Positions 8,950-18,677 of a stretch of 64,000 nucleotides of DNA are shown here, piece by piece. The notes beneath the pieces were generated by a model. It did not search any database, was not told the origin of the DNA, and was given only the letters and a program-made list of their open reading frames with translations. The stretch spans positions 5,872,001-5,936,000 of the forward strand of contig NZ_CP029189.1 of NCBI RefSeq assembly GCF_008642275.1, written 5' to 3'. The stretch is from Streptomyces venezuelae (GTDB taxonomy: Bacteria; Actinomycetota; Actinomycetes; Streptomycetales; Streptomycetaceae). The position numbers and the translations under genes were made by a program. How positions within the stretch are numbered: position 1 is the stretch's first letter; each line of letters starts with the position of its first letter.

Positions 8950-9073
8950 ACGCACGATCGATCATCGGTTGATCAGAAGCCCGCAAGAGACACCGTCTTT
9001 CGACCGTCCGACCCGTTCTTCGATCGGCCGTTCCGTGTCCCGCGCATCTTCCGGCGGCCGTCCGGCCCCGTGG

Positions 9074-9730
9074 CTACGGGTGGTGCGGACCGCGGCGCTG
9101 TGGCAGGGAGACCACACCCGTCGCCGAGTCCGTCGGCCCCACCGGCGGCAGCCCGGCGATCTGGCACAGCAGCTCGCACCACGCCGCCAGGTGCGCCGAG
9201 GTGTCCGGCACCCCGCCCACGCCCTCGCGCGGCGTCCACGAGGCCCTGATCTCGATCTGCGTCGCCGGGCGCCGCTCCGCGAGCCCGCCGAAGTAGTGCG
9301 AGCCCGCCATGGTCACGGTGCCGCTCGCCTCCCCGTACGCCAGACCGCGCGCCTCCAGCGCCCCGGTCAGCCAGGACCAGCACACCTCGGGCAGCAGCGG
9401 GTCCGCGGCCATCTCGGGCTCCAGCTCCGCGCGCACCAGCGTCACCAGCCGGAAGGTCCCCTGCCAGGCGTCGTGCCCGGACGGATCGTGGAGCAGGATC
9501 AGCCGGCCGTCGGCCAGGTCCTCCTCGCCGTCCACCACCGCGGCCTCCAGCGCGTAGGCGTGCGGCGCCAGTCTCTGCGGTGGTTTCGTGGGGTCGATCT
9601 CGATCCCCGGACGCAGCCGGGCCTTCTTCAAGCCGTCGACCGCCCGACGGAACGGGAGCGGGACGGAGCTCTCCTTCGCGCTGTCCGTACCCTCGGCGCC
9701 ATCTGAAAATCGTCCCTGAGCCGCAGCCAT
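9074..9730 (-). CDS. DUF3000 domain-containing protein
   Basis: A conserved actinobacterial protein of 218 residues without known function. I place the start at ATG 9730 ([11 protein letters not shown]) because the upstream frame would run into the hemE region. The conserved part runs from [20 protein letters not shown] (about residue 25) to the C-terminus. Notable segments are [77 protein letters not shown], and the acidic/Trp-rich [17 protein letters not shown]. There is no signal peptide or membrane helix. It is divergent from hemE, and this pairing is conserved in Streptomyces. Confidence 0.85.
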   Translation of the reverse strand: MAAAQGRFSDGAEGTDSAKESSVPLPFRRAVDGLKKARLRPGIEIDPTKPPQRLAPHAYALEAAVVDGEEDLADGRLILLHDPSGHDAWQGTFRLVTLVRAELEPEMAADPLLPEVCWSWLTGALEARGLAYGEASGTVTMAGSHYFGGLAERRPATQIEIRASWTPREGVGGVPDTSAHLAAWCELLCQIAGLPPVGPTDSATGVVSLPQRRGPHHP

Positions 9731-9821
9731 GCGGGGAAGACTAGGCGGAACGAGCGCCCGCGCGCCGCAGGGACACCCTCGCCGGGTCGGACACTTCTTC
9801 ATACGTGCGAAGATTTGGGTC

Positions 9822-10886
9822 GTGAGCGCCAACACCCGCCCCCAGGGCCAGCCGAGTCAGACGTACGATTCCGCCTTCCTGAAGGCGTGCCGGCGGGAGC
9901 CGGTGCCGCACACCCCGGTGTGGTTCATGCGGCAGGCGGGGCGCTCGCTGCCGGAGTACCGCAAGCTGCGCGAGGGCACGCAGATGCTGGAGTCCTGCAT
10001 GCGGCCCGACCTGGTCACCGAGATCACGCTGCAGCCGGTGCGCCGCCACAACGTGGACGCGGCGATCTTCTTCTCCGACATCGTGGTCCCGCTCAAGGCC
10101 ATCGGCGTCGACCTGGACATCAAGCCGGGCATCGGCCCGGTCGTCGCCCAGCCGATCCGCCGCCGCGAGGACCTCGCACAGCTGCGCGACCTCACCCCTG
10201 AGGACGTCTCGTACGTCACCGAGGCGATCGGCATGCTCACGGGTGAACTGGGCACCACGCCGTTGATCGGATTCGCGGGCGCGCCTTTCACCCTCGCGAG
10301 CTACCTGGTCGAGGGCGGCCCGTCCAAGAACCACGAGCACACCAAGGCCCTCATGTACGGGGACCCCAAGCTGTGGGCCGAGCTCCTGGACCGCCTCGCG
10401 GAGATCACCTCCGCCTTCCTGAAGGTCCAGATCGAGGCCGGCGCCTCCGCCGTCCAGCTCTTCGACTCCTGGGTCGGCGCCCTCGCCCCGGCGGACTACC
10501 GCCGCTCGGTGATGCCCGCCTCCGCGAAGGTCCTGGAGTCCGTCGCCTCCTACGGGGTCCCCCGGATCCACTTCGGCGTGGGCACCGGCGAGCTCCTCGG
10601 CCTCATGGGCGAGGCCGGCGCGGACGTCATGGGCGTCGACTACCGGGTCCCGCTCGACGAGGCCGTGCGCCGGGTCGGCCCCGGCAAGGCCCTCCAGGGC
10701 AACCTGGACCCGGCCGTGCTCTTCTCCACCCCGGAGGCCGTCGAGGCCAAGACGGACGAGGTCCTCGCGGCCGCCGCCGGCCTGGAGGGCCACGTCTTCA
10801 ACCTGGGCCACGGCGTCCTCCCGACGACCGACCCGGACGCGCTGACCCGCCTGGTGGACTACGTCCACACCAAGACGGCCCGCTGA
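9822..10886 (+). CDS. hemE: Uroporphyrinogen decarboxylase
   Basis: A 354-residue enzyme of haem synthesis that removes four carboxyl groups from uroporphyrinogen III to give coproporphyrinogen III. Near the N-terminus, [16 protein letters not shown] is the signature that binds substrate propionates, and [13 protein letters not shown] holds the catalytic Asp. [29 protein letters not shown] and the C-terminal [14 protein letters not shown] complete the TIM-barrel family pattern. The start is GTG 9822 ([20 protein letters not shown]), which gives the normal length; the frame is open upstream but without homology. It feeds the coproporphyrin-dependent pathway completed by hemY and hemQ about 4 kb downstream. 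Confidence 0.96.
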   Translation: MSANTRPQGQPSQTYDSAFLKACRREPVPHTPVWFMRQAGRSLPEYRKLREGTQMLESCMRPDLVTEITLQPVRRHNVDAAIFFSDIVVPLKAIGVDLDIKPGIGPVVAQPIRRREDLAQLRDLTPEDVSYVTEAIGMLTGELGTTPLIGFAGAPFTLASYLVEGGPSKNHEHTKALMYGDPKLWAELLDRLAEITSAFLKVQIEAGASAVQLFDSWVGALAPADYRRSVMPASAKVLESVASYGVPRIHFGVGTGELLGLMGEAGADVMGVDYRVPLDEAVRRVGPGKALQGNLDPAVLFSTPEAVEAKTDEVLAAAAGLEGHVFNLGHGVLPTTDPDALTRLVDYVHTKTAR

Positions 10887-10935
10887 CCGGAAAACCGCAC
10901 CCGGCCAAGATCGGAACGTCGGTACCGTGCCCTGC

Positions 10936-12159
10936 ATGACCTGGCACGGACCGACGTTTCGCATATCCGACGGAGAACACATCGACGGGTCCTGGTGCCT
11001 CGTCTGGCGCAGGCACGACCTGGCGCACGAGTACTTCGTCGAGCACCTCTTCGTCTACGCGGACGGCAGGATCACCCGCGGCCAGTACGACGCGACCGAC
11101 CTGGCGGGGCTGGAGCGGCTGCTCGCCACGGGGAAACTCGCCCTGGAACCGCCGGAGGCGCGCGAGCGGCGCGACGGGCCGCCCGAGGAGTCCAAGTGGG
11201 ACACCCGGTACCCCGAGCCGCGGACCGACGAGAGTTTCGTCCTGGAGGTCGCCGACGAGATCTGCCGGCTGGCGGGGCGGCCGACCACGGCCGACCGCTG
11301 CCGGGAGGCCGTCCGGGCCTACGTGCAGCAGCCGACGGAGGAGCGGCGGCTGCTGCTGCGGGAGGCCTACCTGGCGGTCCCCGCCCACCGGCGGGTCTAC
11401 CTCCTCGGCGACATGGACCGCCAGGACCGGCCGCTGCGGATCCTCGTGACGGACCTCGGGCTCCGCGTCGACGGCGACGGTCCGGTGGCGACGGAGGAAC
11501 TGCACCAGGGCGCCCGGGACTACTTCGGCGCCGTGGACGCGGCCGTCGAGCGGCAGGAGGAGCGGCTGGCCGTCCTGCACGCCGACGAACCCGCCGGAGC
11601 CCCGCAGCCCCCGGTCGTCCTCCACGAGGTCGTGCATCCGAACGGCCCGCCCGCCGAGCCCGGCCTGTTCGTCCTGCGCAACGACTACGGAGCCGCCGTC
11701 ACGTACGGGGGCGAGACCTACCCCAGCGTGCTCCACGGGTACTGGGCCCTCTCCGCGGCCGAACCCGCCGACCACGACCGGATCCGCGCCTGCGCGACGG
11801 CGCGTGAGGCGCAGGACGCCGGCGGGCTCGCGAAGCGGCGTACGGACTGGCCGGGCGTGCGGCTCGCGGTCATGGCGGGGCTCCTGCGGGCCAAGTTCGA
11901 GCAGCACCCGCCGCTCGCCGAGATCCTGCTCGCCACGGGGGATGCCGGCATCCGCTACACCGGCATCTTCGAGGCCCCCTTCTGGCGCGCGGACGGCCCC
12001 CGCGGCGGCCGGGACTGGACGGGCCGGCTGCTGGAACTGGTCCGCTCCGAACTGCGGGCCGCGCAGAGCGGTCAGACGCCCGCGGAGCGGACTGCGGCGA
12101 CCGCCTTGCGGGCCGCTACCAGGACCGGGTCCCAGACCGGGGAGAACGGCGGGGCGTAG
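10936..12159 (+). CDS. Two-domain protein with NADAR-like C-terminus
   Basis: An uncharacterised protein of about 407 residues. The N-terminal part (WCLVWRRHDLAHEYFVEHLF ... GRITRGQYDATDLAGLERL) resembles a small domain often fused to others. The C-terminal 150 residues follow the NADAR/YbiA fold pattern, a family that hydrolyses N-glycosidic bonds of ADP-ribose-type or riboflavin-pathway compounds: YGGETYPSVLHGYWAL, RTDWPGVRLAVMAGLLRAKF, then LAEILLATGD, then APFWR. The canonical motif is roughly YPTVEHYYQAQK, and here the Glu position is Leu (VLH), so activity is uncertain. The start is ATG 10936; GTG 10927 is an alternative. The last 88 bases overlap the convergent flavoenzyme gene. Confidence 0.7.
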   Translation: MTWHGPTFRISDGEHIDGSWCLVWRRHDLAHEYFVEHLFVYADGRITRGQYDATDLAGLERLLATGKLALEPPEARERRDGPPEESKWDTRYPEPRTDESFVLEVADEICRLAGRPTTADRCREAVRAYVQQPTEERRLLLREAYLAVPAHRRVYLLGDMDRQDRPLRILVTDLGLRVDGDGPVATEELHQGARDYFGAVDAAVERQEERLAVLHADEPAGAPQPPVVLHEVVHPNGPPAEPGLFVLRNDYGAAVTYGGETYPSVLHGYWALSAAEPADHDRIRACATAREAQDAGGLAKRRTDWPGVRLAVMAGLLRAKFEQHPPLAEILLATGDAGIRYTGIFEAPFWRADGPRGGRDWTGRLLELVRSELRAAQSGQTPAERTAATALRAATRTGSQTGENGGA

Positions 12160-13454
12160 CCCAGGTCGAGGGAGACCACCTGGTCCACCGTCATGCCCGC
12201 CGTGAGGGCGACCGCCGCGATGTCCACCCGCTTCGCCGCGCCCGCGCCGCCGACGATCTGGACCCCGAGGAGACGGCCCGTACGGCGTTCCGCCAGCATC
12301 TTCACCGTCATCTCCGCGGCCCCCGGGTAGTAGCCCGCCGTGTTGGTGGAGGTGATGGTGGCCGTCACGAAGCGCAGGCCCGCCTCCAGCGCGTCCCGCT
12401 CGCGCAGCCCCGTACGGGCGATCTCCAGGTCGCAGACCTTGCTCACCGCCGTCCCGACCACCCCGGGGAACGTCGCGTAACCGCCGCCCACGCCCGAGCC
12501 GATGACCTGGCCGTGCTTGTTGGCGTGGGTGCCCAGCGGGATGTGCCGGGTACGGCCCGCGACCAGGTCCAGGACCTCCACGCAGTCACCGCCCGACCAG
12601 ATGTTCCCGTGGCCCCGGACCCGCATCGAGAGGTCCGTGAGGATGCCGCCCGAAGGGCCCAGCGGGAGGCCGGCCGCGCGGGCGAGCGCGGTGCGGGGCT
12701 CCACGCCGATGCCGAGCACGACCACGTCCGCCGCGTACTCCTCGCCCGCCGACGTGGCCACCGCCCGGGCCCGGCCCTCCTCGTCGGTGAGGATCCTCGT
12801 CACCTCGGCGCGGGAGACCGTACGGATCCCCATCCGGTTCATCGCGCTGTGCACCAGGCCGCCCATGTCCGGGTCCAGCGTGGCCATCGGCTGCTCGCCC
12901 CGGTGCAGGACGGTGACCTCGAAGCCCCGCGCCACCAGGGCCTCCGCCATCTCCACGCCGATGTAGCCCGCGCCCACCACCACGGCCCGGCGGCCCTCGG
13001 TGCGCCGCAGGGTGTCCATCAGGCGCTGGCCGTCGTCCAGGGTCTGGATGCCGTGGACCCCGTGCGCGCCGATGCCGGGGAGCCGGGGGCGGACCGGGCG
13101 GGCGCCCGTCGCCAGGACCAGCTTGTCGTACTCCGTCCAGGATTCGGACCCGGTGTCCAGATCACGGGCACGGACCCGGGACCCGGAAAGGTCGAGCTCC
13201 ACGACCTCCGTGCGCGTGCGCAGATCGATGTCCCGGGCCCGGTGCTCCTCGGGGGTACGGGCGATCAGGTCGTCGCGTCCGGCGACCTGACCACCGACCC
13301 AGTACGGGATCCCGCACGCCGAGTACGAGGTGAAGTGCCCGCGCTCGAAGGCCACGATCTCCAGCTCCGCCGGGCCCCTCAGCCTGCGGGCCTGTGACGC
13401 GGCGGACATCCCCGCCGCGTCACCGCCCACCACCACCAGTCGTTCCGTCGCCAT
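12072..13454 (-). CDS. FAD-dependent pyridine nucleotide-disulfide oxidoreductase (CoA-disulfide reductase-like)
   Basis: A 460-residue flavoprotein. The FAD-binding GGDAAGMSAASQARR is at the N-terminus. At about residues 40-50 comes SYSACGIPY, the single-cysteine motif of CoA-disulfide reductases and NADH oxidases, rather than the CxxxxC of glutathione reductase types. The NAD(P)-binding motif is VVVGAGYIGVEMAEALV near residue 155, and the second FAD motif is NIWSGGDCVEV. The C-terminal dimerisation domain is present (SLDLGYAPPFSPVWDPVLVA). It probably keeps CoA or another low-molecular-weight thiol reduced, or reduces oxygen; these cannot be separated by sequence alone. ATG 13454 starts MATERLVVVGG. 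The 3' end overlaps the convergent NADAR-like gene. Confidence 0.88.
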   Translation of the reverse strand: MATERLVVVGGDAAGMSAASQARRLRGPAELEIVAFERGHFTSYSACGIPYWVGGQVAGRDDLIARTPEEHRARDIDLRTRTEVVELDLSGSRVRARDLDTGSESWTEYDKLVLATGARPVRPRLPGIGAHGVHGIQTLDDGQRLMDTLRRTEGRRAVVVGAGYIGVEMAEALVARGFEVTVLHRGEQPMATLDPDMGGLVHSAMNRMGIRTVSRAEVTRILTDEEGRARAVATSAGEEYAADVVVLGIGVEPRTALARAAGLPLGPSGGILTDLSMRVRGHGNIWSGGDCVEVLDLVAGRTRHIPLGTHANKHGQVIGSGVGGGYATFPGVVGTAVSKVCDLEIARTGLRERDALEAGLRFVTATITSTNTAGYYPGAAEMTVKMLAERRTGRLLGVQIVGGAGAAKRVDIAAVALTAGMTVDQVVSLDLGYAPPFSPVWDPVLVAARKAVAAVRSAGV

Positions 13455-13513
13455 CGCCCGTACCGCCCCTTCACCACCGTCGGATGGTGAACACGCTACG
13501 GCCGAACGCGCGT

Positions 13514-14509
13514 TCAGTCCTGCACGTCGGCCCCGGCGTCCGGAGCCGTCCGCGCCGCCGGTACCGTCGCCCGCCACGGCACCGGGGCCGGCTTCGGCCG
13601 CGCCGGACGCCACCGCCGGTACAGCCGGAACAGCAGCAGCCCCGCCACGGCCGTCAGCGCGAACGGCAGCACCGCGCCCACCGCCACCGTCAGATAGCGC
13701 ACCACCTTGGTGAAGACGTCCCAGCCCCCGCCCAGGGCCCCCAGGAAGGTGGGCTCCTTCTTCTTCTCCTTCTTCTCGGCCTCCGGCTTCGCGGCCGGCT
13801 CCGAGACCTCCAGCGTGATCGTGCCCAGCGAGGTCTGGTCCTTCAGGGCCGTCTGCTGCGCCAGCAGCGACTCCAGGTCGGACTGGCGGCGCGACAGCTC
13901 GCTCTCCAGCATCACCACCTCGCTCAGCGCCGAGGCCTTGCCCATCATCTCCCGCACCCGCGCCACGCTGGCCTGCTGCGAGGCGACGCGGCTGCCGATG
14001 TCGGCGACCTTCTCCGTGACGTCCTGCGCGTCGACCTTGCGGTGCAGGAGCTTCCCGCTGCCCTCCATGGCGCCCAGCACGGCGTCGTAGCGCTCGCCCG
14101 GCACCCGAAGGGTCACCGTCGAGGTCATCCGGCCGTCCTCGCCGCGCCTGGTGGACTCGTTGCCGACGTAGCCGCCCGCGTCGCCGGCGGCCGTGCGGGC
14201 CGCGGCGAGCGTCTTCTGGACGTCCGCCGTCTCGATGCCGAGCGTCGCCGTGCGGATGACGTTCGGGCGGACCACGGCCGGCGGCGCGGCGTTCTTGCCG
14301 GCCGAGGAGCCCGCGGCGCCCGCGGACGCGGCCGGCGCCGGGGCCGCGGCGGCGCCCTCCGGGGCCTTGCCGCCGGAGGCGGGCGCCACCGCCGCCTTGT
14401 CGCTCGCGGAGCCCTCGCCGCCCGCACCGCAGCCGGTGAGCGCGAGCGCGCCGGCCAGCGCGAGGGCGGCCAGGGCGGCCGCGGAACGGTGTCTGTCGAA
14501 ACTGCGCAT
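13514..14509 (-). CDS. DUF4349 lipoprotein
   Basis: A 331-residue exported protein of unknown function. The N-terminus has a lipoprotein signal peptide with lipobox LTGCGAGG (Cys near residue 27) and then an Ala/Pro/Gly-rich linker to about residue 85. The DUF4349 domain follows: VIRTATLGIETADVQKTLAA, then STVTLRVPGERYDAVLGAM, then a long coiled-coil segment (VADIGSRVASQQASVARVRE ... LESLLAQQTALKDQTSLGTI). Near the C-terminus a KKEKKKE stretch precedes a transmembrane helix (VAVGAVLPFALTAVAGLLLF) and a basic cytoplasmic tail. The lipid anchor and C-terminal helix together would hold the coiled coil at the outer membrane face. It is divergent from hemY. Confidence 0.88.
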   Translation of the reverse strand: MRSFDRHRSAAALAALALAGALALTGCGAGGEGSASDKAAVAPASGGKAPEGAAAAPAPAASAGAAGSSAGKNAAPPAVVRPNVIRTATLGIETADVQKTLAAARTAAGDAGGYVGNESTRRGEDGRMTSTVTLRVPGERYDAVLGAMEGSGKLLHRKVDAQDVTEKVADIGSRVASQQASVARVREMMGKASALSEVVMLESELSRRQSDLESLLAQQTALKDQTSLGTITLEVSEPAAKPEAEKKEKKKEPTFLGALGGGWDVFTKVVRYLTVAVGAVLPFALTAVAGLLLFRLYRRWRPARPKPAPVPWRATVPAARTAPDAGADVQD

Positions 14510-14648
14510 CGCTGTAAACCCCCGAGGATCGGCTGGTGTTGCCGGTTCGACGTCCAAAGTCCCGTCGCGGGTTTCGAATCCACGGTCCCGGGGTGATCCC
14601 GATGCGGTCACGGTCCGGCCTCGGAGATCGGTCTGAGACGATGTGTCC

Positions 14649-16175
14649 ATGCACGAAGCGGACATGCGTACGGATCGGCCGGGCGACGCCCCCCGGTCCA
14701 CCGGCTCCACCGGCTCCACCGGCACGCGCAGGCACGCCGTCGTCGTCGGCGGAGGCATCGCGGGCCTCGCGGCAGCCCACCGGCTGCTCGCCGAAGGCGT
14801 CCGCGTCACCCTGCTGGAGGCCGGACCCCGGCTCGGCGGCAAGCTGTACGCCGGTGAGCTCGCCGGAGCCCGCGTCGACCTCGGCGCCGAGTCCATGCTC
14901 GCCCGCCGCCCCGAAGCCGTCGCCCTGGCCGAGGCCGTGGGCCTCGGCGAGGCCGTGCAGGCGCCCGCCACCGCCACCGCCCACCTGTGGACCCGCGGCG
15001 CGCTGCGGCCGATGCCGCGCGGCCACGTCATGGGCGTCCCCGGCGACCTGGGCCCCCTCGCCGCCTCCGGGGTGCTCTCCGCCGAGGGTCTGGCACGCAT
15101 CGAGGCCGAGCGGACGCTGCCGCCCACCGAGATCGGCGACGACGTCGCCGTCGGCGCGTACGTCGCGGCCCGCCTCGGCCGCGAGGTCGTCGACCGGCTG
15201 GTGGAGCCGCTGCTCGGCGGGGTCTACGCGGGCGACGCCTACCGCATCTCCATGCGCGCCGCCGTCCCCCAGCTCTTCGAGGCCGCCCGCACGCACGCCC
15301 TTCTGGGCGACGGCGTACGGGAACTGCAGCGCCGGGCGGAGGCCGCGCCCCAGCCGGCCGGCCCGGTCTTCGCCGGCATCGACGGCGGCATCGGACGGCT
15401 CCCGCTCGCGGTGGCCGACGCCTGCCGGGCGGCCGGGGCCCGGCTCGTCACCGGCACCCCCGTGCGCGAGGTCACCCGTACGCCCGACGGCTGGCGGGTG
15501 GTGGCCGGAAGCGGCGCCACCGAGCTCATCGAGGCGGACGCCGTGATCCTGGCCACCCCAGCCGGACCCGCCGCACGGCTGCTGGACGGGCTCGCCCCAG
15601 CCGCCGCCGCCGAGCTGCGCGAGGTCGAGTACGCCTCGATGGCCCTGGTCACGATGGCCTTCCGCCGTTCCGACCTGCCGGCGGCCGTCTCCGGCGGCGG
15701 CGCCAGCGGATTCCTCGTACCGCCCGTCGACGGCCGGACCATCAAGGCCTCCACCTTCTCCAGCAACAAGTGGGCCTGGGCCGGGACCGACCCCGACCTC
15801 TTCCTGCTGCGCACCTCGGTCGGCCGCTACGCCGACGAGAGCGACCTGCAGCGCGAGGACGGCGAGCTCGTCGACGTCTCCCTCGCCGACCTCGGCGAGG
15901 CCGTCGGCCTCACGGCCCGGCCGGTCGCCTCCACCGTCACCCGGTGGGACGGCGGACTGCCCCAGTACCCGGTCGGCCACCTCGGCCGGGTGGCCCGGAT
16001 CCGCACCGCGGTCGCGGCCCTGCCGGGCCTCGCGGTGTGCGGAGCGGTCTACGACGGAGTGGGCATCCCGGCCTGTGTCGCGAGCGCGGGCAAGGCCGCG
16101 GACGCGGTGATCGCGGCGCTCGGTGCGCGTACGGCACCCCTGGCACCGACCACTGATCAGCGCACGGGACAATAG
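14649..16175 (+). CDS. hemY: Coproporphyrinogen III / protoporphyrinogen oxidase (HemY type)
   Basis: An FAD-dependent, oxygen-using oxidase of about 508 residues. In Gram-positive bacteria and actinobacteria it oxidises coproporphyrinogen III to coproporphyrin [22 protein letters not shown] is the FAD-binding fold, followed by [12 protein letters not shown]. The middle contains [20 protein letters not shown] and the C-terminus [15 protein letters not shown], all typical of the HemG/HemY family. The first 25 residues are low-complexity (repeated STG). I give ATG 14649; GTG 14643, two codons earlier, is equally possible since no strong ribosome site is visible. hemQ starts 4 bases after the stop, so the two consecutive pathway enzymes are co-expressed. 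Confidence 0.94.
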   Translation: MHEADMRTDRPGDAPRSTGSTGSTGTRRHAVVVGGGIAGLAAAHRLLAEGVRVTLLEAGPRLGGKLYAGELAGARVDLGAESMLARRPEAVALAEAVGLGEAVQAPATATAHLWTRGALRPMPRGHVMGVPGDLGPLAASGVLSAEGLARIEAERTLPPTEIGDDVAVGAYVAARLGREVVDRLVEPLLGGVYAGDAYRISMRAAVPQLFEAARTHALLGDGVRELQRRAEAAPQPAGPVFAGIDGGIGRLPLAVADACRAAGARLVTGTPVREVTRTPDGWRVVAGSGATELIEADAVILATPAGPAARLLDGLAPAAAAELREVEYASMALVTMAFRRSDLPAAVSGGGASGFLVPPVDGRTIKASTFSSNKWAWAGTDPDLFLLRTSVGRYADESDLQREDGELVDVSLADLGEAVGLTARPVASTVTRWDGGLPQYPVGHLGRVARIRTAVAALPGLAVCGAVYDGVGIPACVASAGKAADAVIAALGARTAPLAPTTDQRTGQ

Positions 16176-16179
16176 GCAC

Positions 16180-16893
16180 ATGACTGCACCAGAGAAGATT
16201 CCCAACGCGGGGAAGAAGGCGAAGGACCTCAACGAGGTCATCCGCTACACCCTGTGGTCCGTCTTCAAGCTGAAGGACGTCCTGCCCGAGGACCGCACCG
16301 GTTTCGCCGACGAGGTCCAGGAACTGTTCGACCAGCTGGCCGCCAAGGACATCACCGTCCGCGGCGCCTATGACGTCTCCGGCCTGCGCGCCGACGCCGA
16401 CGTCATGATCTGGTGGCACGCCGAGACGGCGGACGAGCTGCAGACCGCCTACAACCTGTTCCGCCGCACCAAGCTGGGCCGCGCCCTGGAGCCGGTGTGG
16501 TCGAACATGGCCCTGCACCGCCCGGCCGAGTTCAACAAGTCGCACATCCCGGCCTTCCTGGCCGACGAGGTCGCGCGCGAGTACGTCAGCGTGTACCCCT
16601 TCGTGCGCAGTTACGACTGGTACCTGCTGCCCGACGAGGACCGCCGCCGCATGCTCGCCGACCACGGCAAGATGGCCCGCGGTTACCCGGACGTGCGCGC
16701 CAACACCGTCGCCTCCTTCTCGCTGGGCGACTACGAGTGGCTGCTCGCCTTCGAGGCGGACGAGCTGTACCGCATCGTCGACCTCATGCGTCACCTGCGC
16801 GCCTCCGAGGCCCGCATGCACGTCCGTGAAGAGGTGCCCTTCTACACCGGGCGCCGCAAGTCCGTCGCCGATCTGGTGGCCGGGCTCGCCTGA
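16180..16893 (+). CDS. hemQ: Coproheme decarboxylase HemQ (chlorite dismutase-like fold)
   Basis: A 237-residue enzyme that makes haem b from iron-coproporphyrin III by two peroxide-dependent oxidative decarboxylations. The N-terminal [14 protein letters not shown] is usual for the family. [12 protein letters not shown] contains the conserved tyrosine region and [17 protein letters not shown] the haem-ligand histidine region, followed by [19 protein letters not shown] and the C-terminal [15 protein letters not shown] 16180 is 4 bases after hemY; the open frame begins earlier but only within hemY. Together with hemE and hemY this shows the coproporphyrin-dependent route, with the ferrochelatase gene elsewhere. 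Confidence 0.96.
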   Translation: MTAPEKIPNAGKKAKDLNEVIRYTLWSVFKLKDVLPEDRTGFADEVQELFDQLAAKDITVRGAYDVSGLRADADVMIWWHAETADELQTAYNLFRRTKLGRALEPVWSNMALHRPAEFNKSHIPAFLADEVAREYVSVYPFVRSYDWYLLPDEDRRRMLADHGKMARGYPDVRANTVASFSLGDYEWLLAFEADELYRIVDLMRHLRASEARMHVREEVPFYTGRRKSVADLVAGLA

Positions 16894-16914
16894 TACCTCC
16901 CCTGGGGGGAAGGA

Positions 16915-16951
16915 CCGGAGGACGACCACACCGTCAGGTGAGTTCCTCCGG
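16915..16951. terminator. Possible terminator between hemQ and the convergent hydrolase
   Basis: An 8-bp inverted repeat (CCGGAGGA 16915-16922 with TCCTCCGG 16944-16951) has a 21-base loop. It is the best hairpin in the 130-base convergent gap 16894-17023. The loop is long, so this is only a candidate. Confidence 0.35.
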
Positions 16952-17023
16952 TGGATCGGGAGGCTGGTCCGAAAGACGGCCCCTGCCCCCGAAACGACGC
17001 AGCCGGAGATCCCGCCCGGAAGT

Positions 17024-18676
17024 TCAGACGACTGGCGGCAGCAGTGCCCTGTGGGTACTCGCTGCCCGGTCGTCCAGCGACACCGGTGCGGGCTCCGGAT
17101 GCGGCGCACATGTGACACGCCACCCCGGGGTGGCCCCCGTCAGCAGGTACCGCTCCACGTGACGGTCCACGCAGCCGTTGCGTCCGCCGGCCACTCCGTG
17201 GGAGCCGGCCCCCTTCTCCGTCACCAGCGAAGCCGCCGCGCCGAGCCGCCGCTGGAGTTCCAGCGCGCCCGCGTACGGGGTCGCCCCGTCCCGTTCCGCC
17301 GCGACCACCAGCGTCGGGGGCAGCAGCTCCGGCTGGGACCCGACCGCCACCGGCCGCTGCCGCTCGCGCACCGGCCAGGAGGCGCACGGCAGGTTCAGGA
17401 AGGCATTGGCCCAGGTCTCGAAGGGAGCCCTGCGCGCCAGCTCGGTGTGGTCGCGGTCCCAGGTCTCCCAGTCGGCGGGCCACGGGGAGTCGTTGCACAG
17501 CACCGCCGTGTACACCGCCGTCGCGTTCTCCGCCTCGGCCGCCGCTTCCGGGTCGGGGGAGGCCAGAGCGGTCAGCCGCGCCGGGTCGCCGCGCAGGAAG
17601 GCCGCGAGGGCCGCCGCCCGGTCCGGCCACACGTCGTCGTAGTAGGCGGCCTGGAGGTAGGCGGCCCGCAGTTCGCCCGTGCCGACGGTCCCGCCCGCAG
17701 GAGTACGGGCCACCGCCTCCCGGACGCGCGCGTAGCTCGCCTGCACGGCCGCCGGGGTGGCTCCGAGTCCGTACGTGGCGTGGTGCCGGGCCACCCAGGC
17801 GCGGAAGTCGTACCAGCGGCGCTCGAAGCCGGGCGACTGGTCGAGGTTGTTGCGGTACCAGACGCGGCGCGGATCGGGATCGACCGCCGAGTCCAGGACC
17901 ATCCGGCGGACCCGGCCCGGGTGCAGGGTGGCGTACACGCCGCCCAGGTAGGTGCCGTACGAGGCGCCCATGAAGTTCAGCTTCCGCTCGCCGAGCGCGG
18001 CCCGCAGGACGTCCAGATCCCGGGCGTTGTTGAGCGTCGTGTAGTACGGCAGGGCCGCGCCGGCCCTGCGCGCGCAGCCGCGGGCGTAGGCCCGGGCGGC
18101 CGCGAGGCGCTGCCTCTTGTACGCCGGGGAGGGCCGGGCCGGGTCCTGGGTGGGTCCCGCGGCCCGGGTGGCGGGGTCCTGGCAGGACAGAGGGGCGGAA
18201 CGGCCGACGCCGCGCGGGGCGTAGCCGACGAGGTCGTAGGCGGCGGCGATCCGCTCCCAGCCGGGGAGGCCGGCGAGGAGCGGGAAGTACATGCCGGAGG
18301 CCCCGGGGCCGCCGGGGTTCTGGACGAGCGCGCCCTGGCGGACGGCGCCGCGGGCGCCGGTGGCGCCGGCCCGGCTGACGGTGAGGGAGATCCGGGGGCC
18401 GTCGGGCCGGGCGTAGTCGAGCGGCACCCGCAGGGTGGCGCACTGGACCGGAGCGGGGAGGTCCTCGGCGTCGGGGCAGCGGCCGAAGGCGAGTCCGCCG
18501 CCTGCGGGCGCGGCCGCGGCCGCGGCACGGCGGGCGGTCAGGGCGGCACCGGCGGCCTCGGCGGCCGTACCGCCGAGGGGGCCGGGCGAGGCCGGCCGCG
18601 CGGCGTGGGCCGGAACGCAGAGGAGCAGGGAGAGCGCCGCCAGGGCGGCCGCCCGGCCCACGAGTTCCGTCCGCAT
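17024..18676 (-). CDS. Exported alpha/beta hydrolase of the mycelial tripeptidyl-aminopeptidase (SlpD/SlpE-like) type
   Basis: A 550-residue secreted hydrolase. An N-terminal signal peptide (RAAALAALSLLLCVPAHAA) is followed by an Ala-rich stretch and the catalytic domain. The oxyanion-hole region is VQNPGGPGASGM, and GASYGTYLGG near residue 235 is the nucleophile elbow with the catalytic serine. The C-terminal TAP-like domain has PTLVVAAERDGATPY (Asp) and EKGAGSHGVAGG (His), and a conserved Cys-containing end. Family members in Streptomyces remove tripeptides from secreted proteins or act on other peptide substrates; which one applies here is unknown. A strong interrupted hairpin covers the ribosome binding site in front of the start. 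Confidence 0.88.
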   Translation of the reverse strand: MRTELVGRAAALAALSLLLCVPAHAARPASPGPLGGTAAEAAGAALTARRAAAAAAPAGGGLAFGRCPDAEDLPAPVQCATLRVPLDYARPDGPRISLTVSRAGATGARGAVRQGALVQNPGGPGASGMYFPLLAGLPGWERIAAAYDLVGYAPRGVGRSAPLSCQDPATRAAGPTQDPARPSPAYKRQRLAAARAYARGCARRAGAALPYYTTLNNARDLDVLRAALGERKLNFMGASYGTYLGGVYATLHPGRVRRMVLDSAVDPDPRRVWYRNNLDQSPGFERRWYDFRAWVARHHATYGLGATPAAVQASYARVREAVARTPAGGTVGTGELRAAYLQAAYYDDVWPDRAAALAAFLRGDPARLTALASPDPEAAAEAENATAVYTAVLCNDSPWPADWETWDRDHTELARRAPFETWANAFLNLPCASWPVRERQRPVAVGSQPELLPPTLVVAAERDGATPYAGALELQRRLGAAASLVTEKGAGSHGVAGGRNGCVDRHVERYLLTGATPGWRVTCAPHPEPAPVSLDDRAASTHRALLPPVV

Positions 18677-18677
18677 G

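Noticed and set aside
12072..16241. Very long minus-strand open frame (about 1389 codons) that looks like a giant fusion protein
   Set aside because: It is the flavoenzyme gene continued upstream through the DUF4349 and hemY genes in a wrong frame. High-GC DNA leaves such frames open. The added part is Arg/Gly/Ala-rich without any domain.
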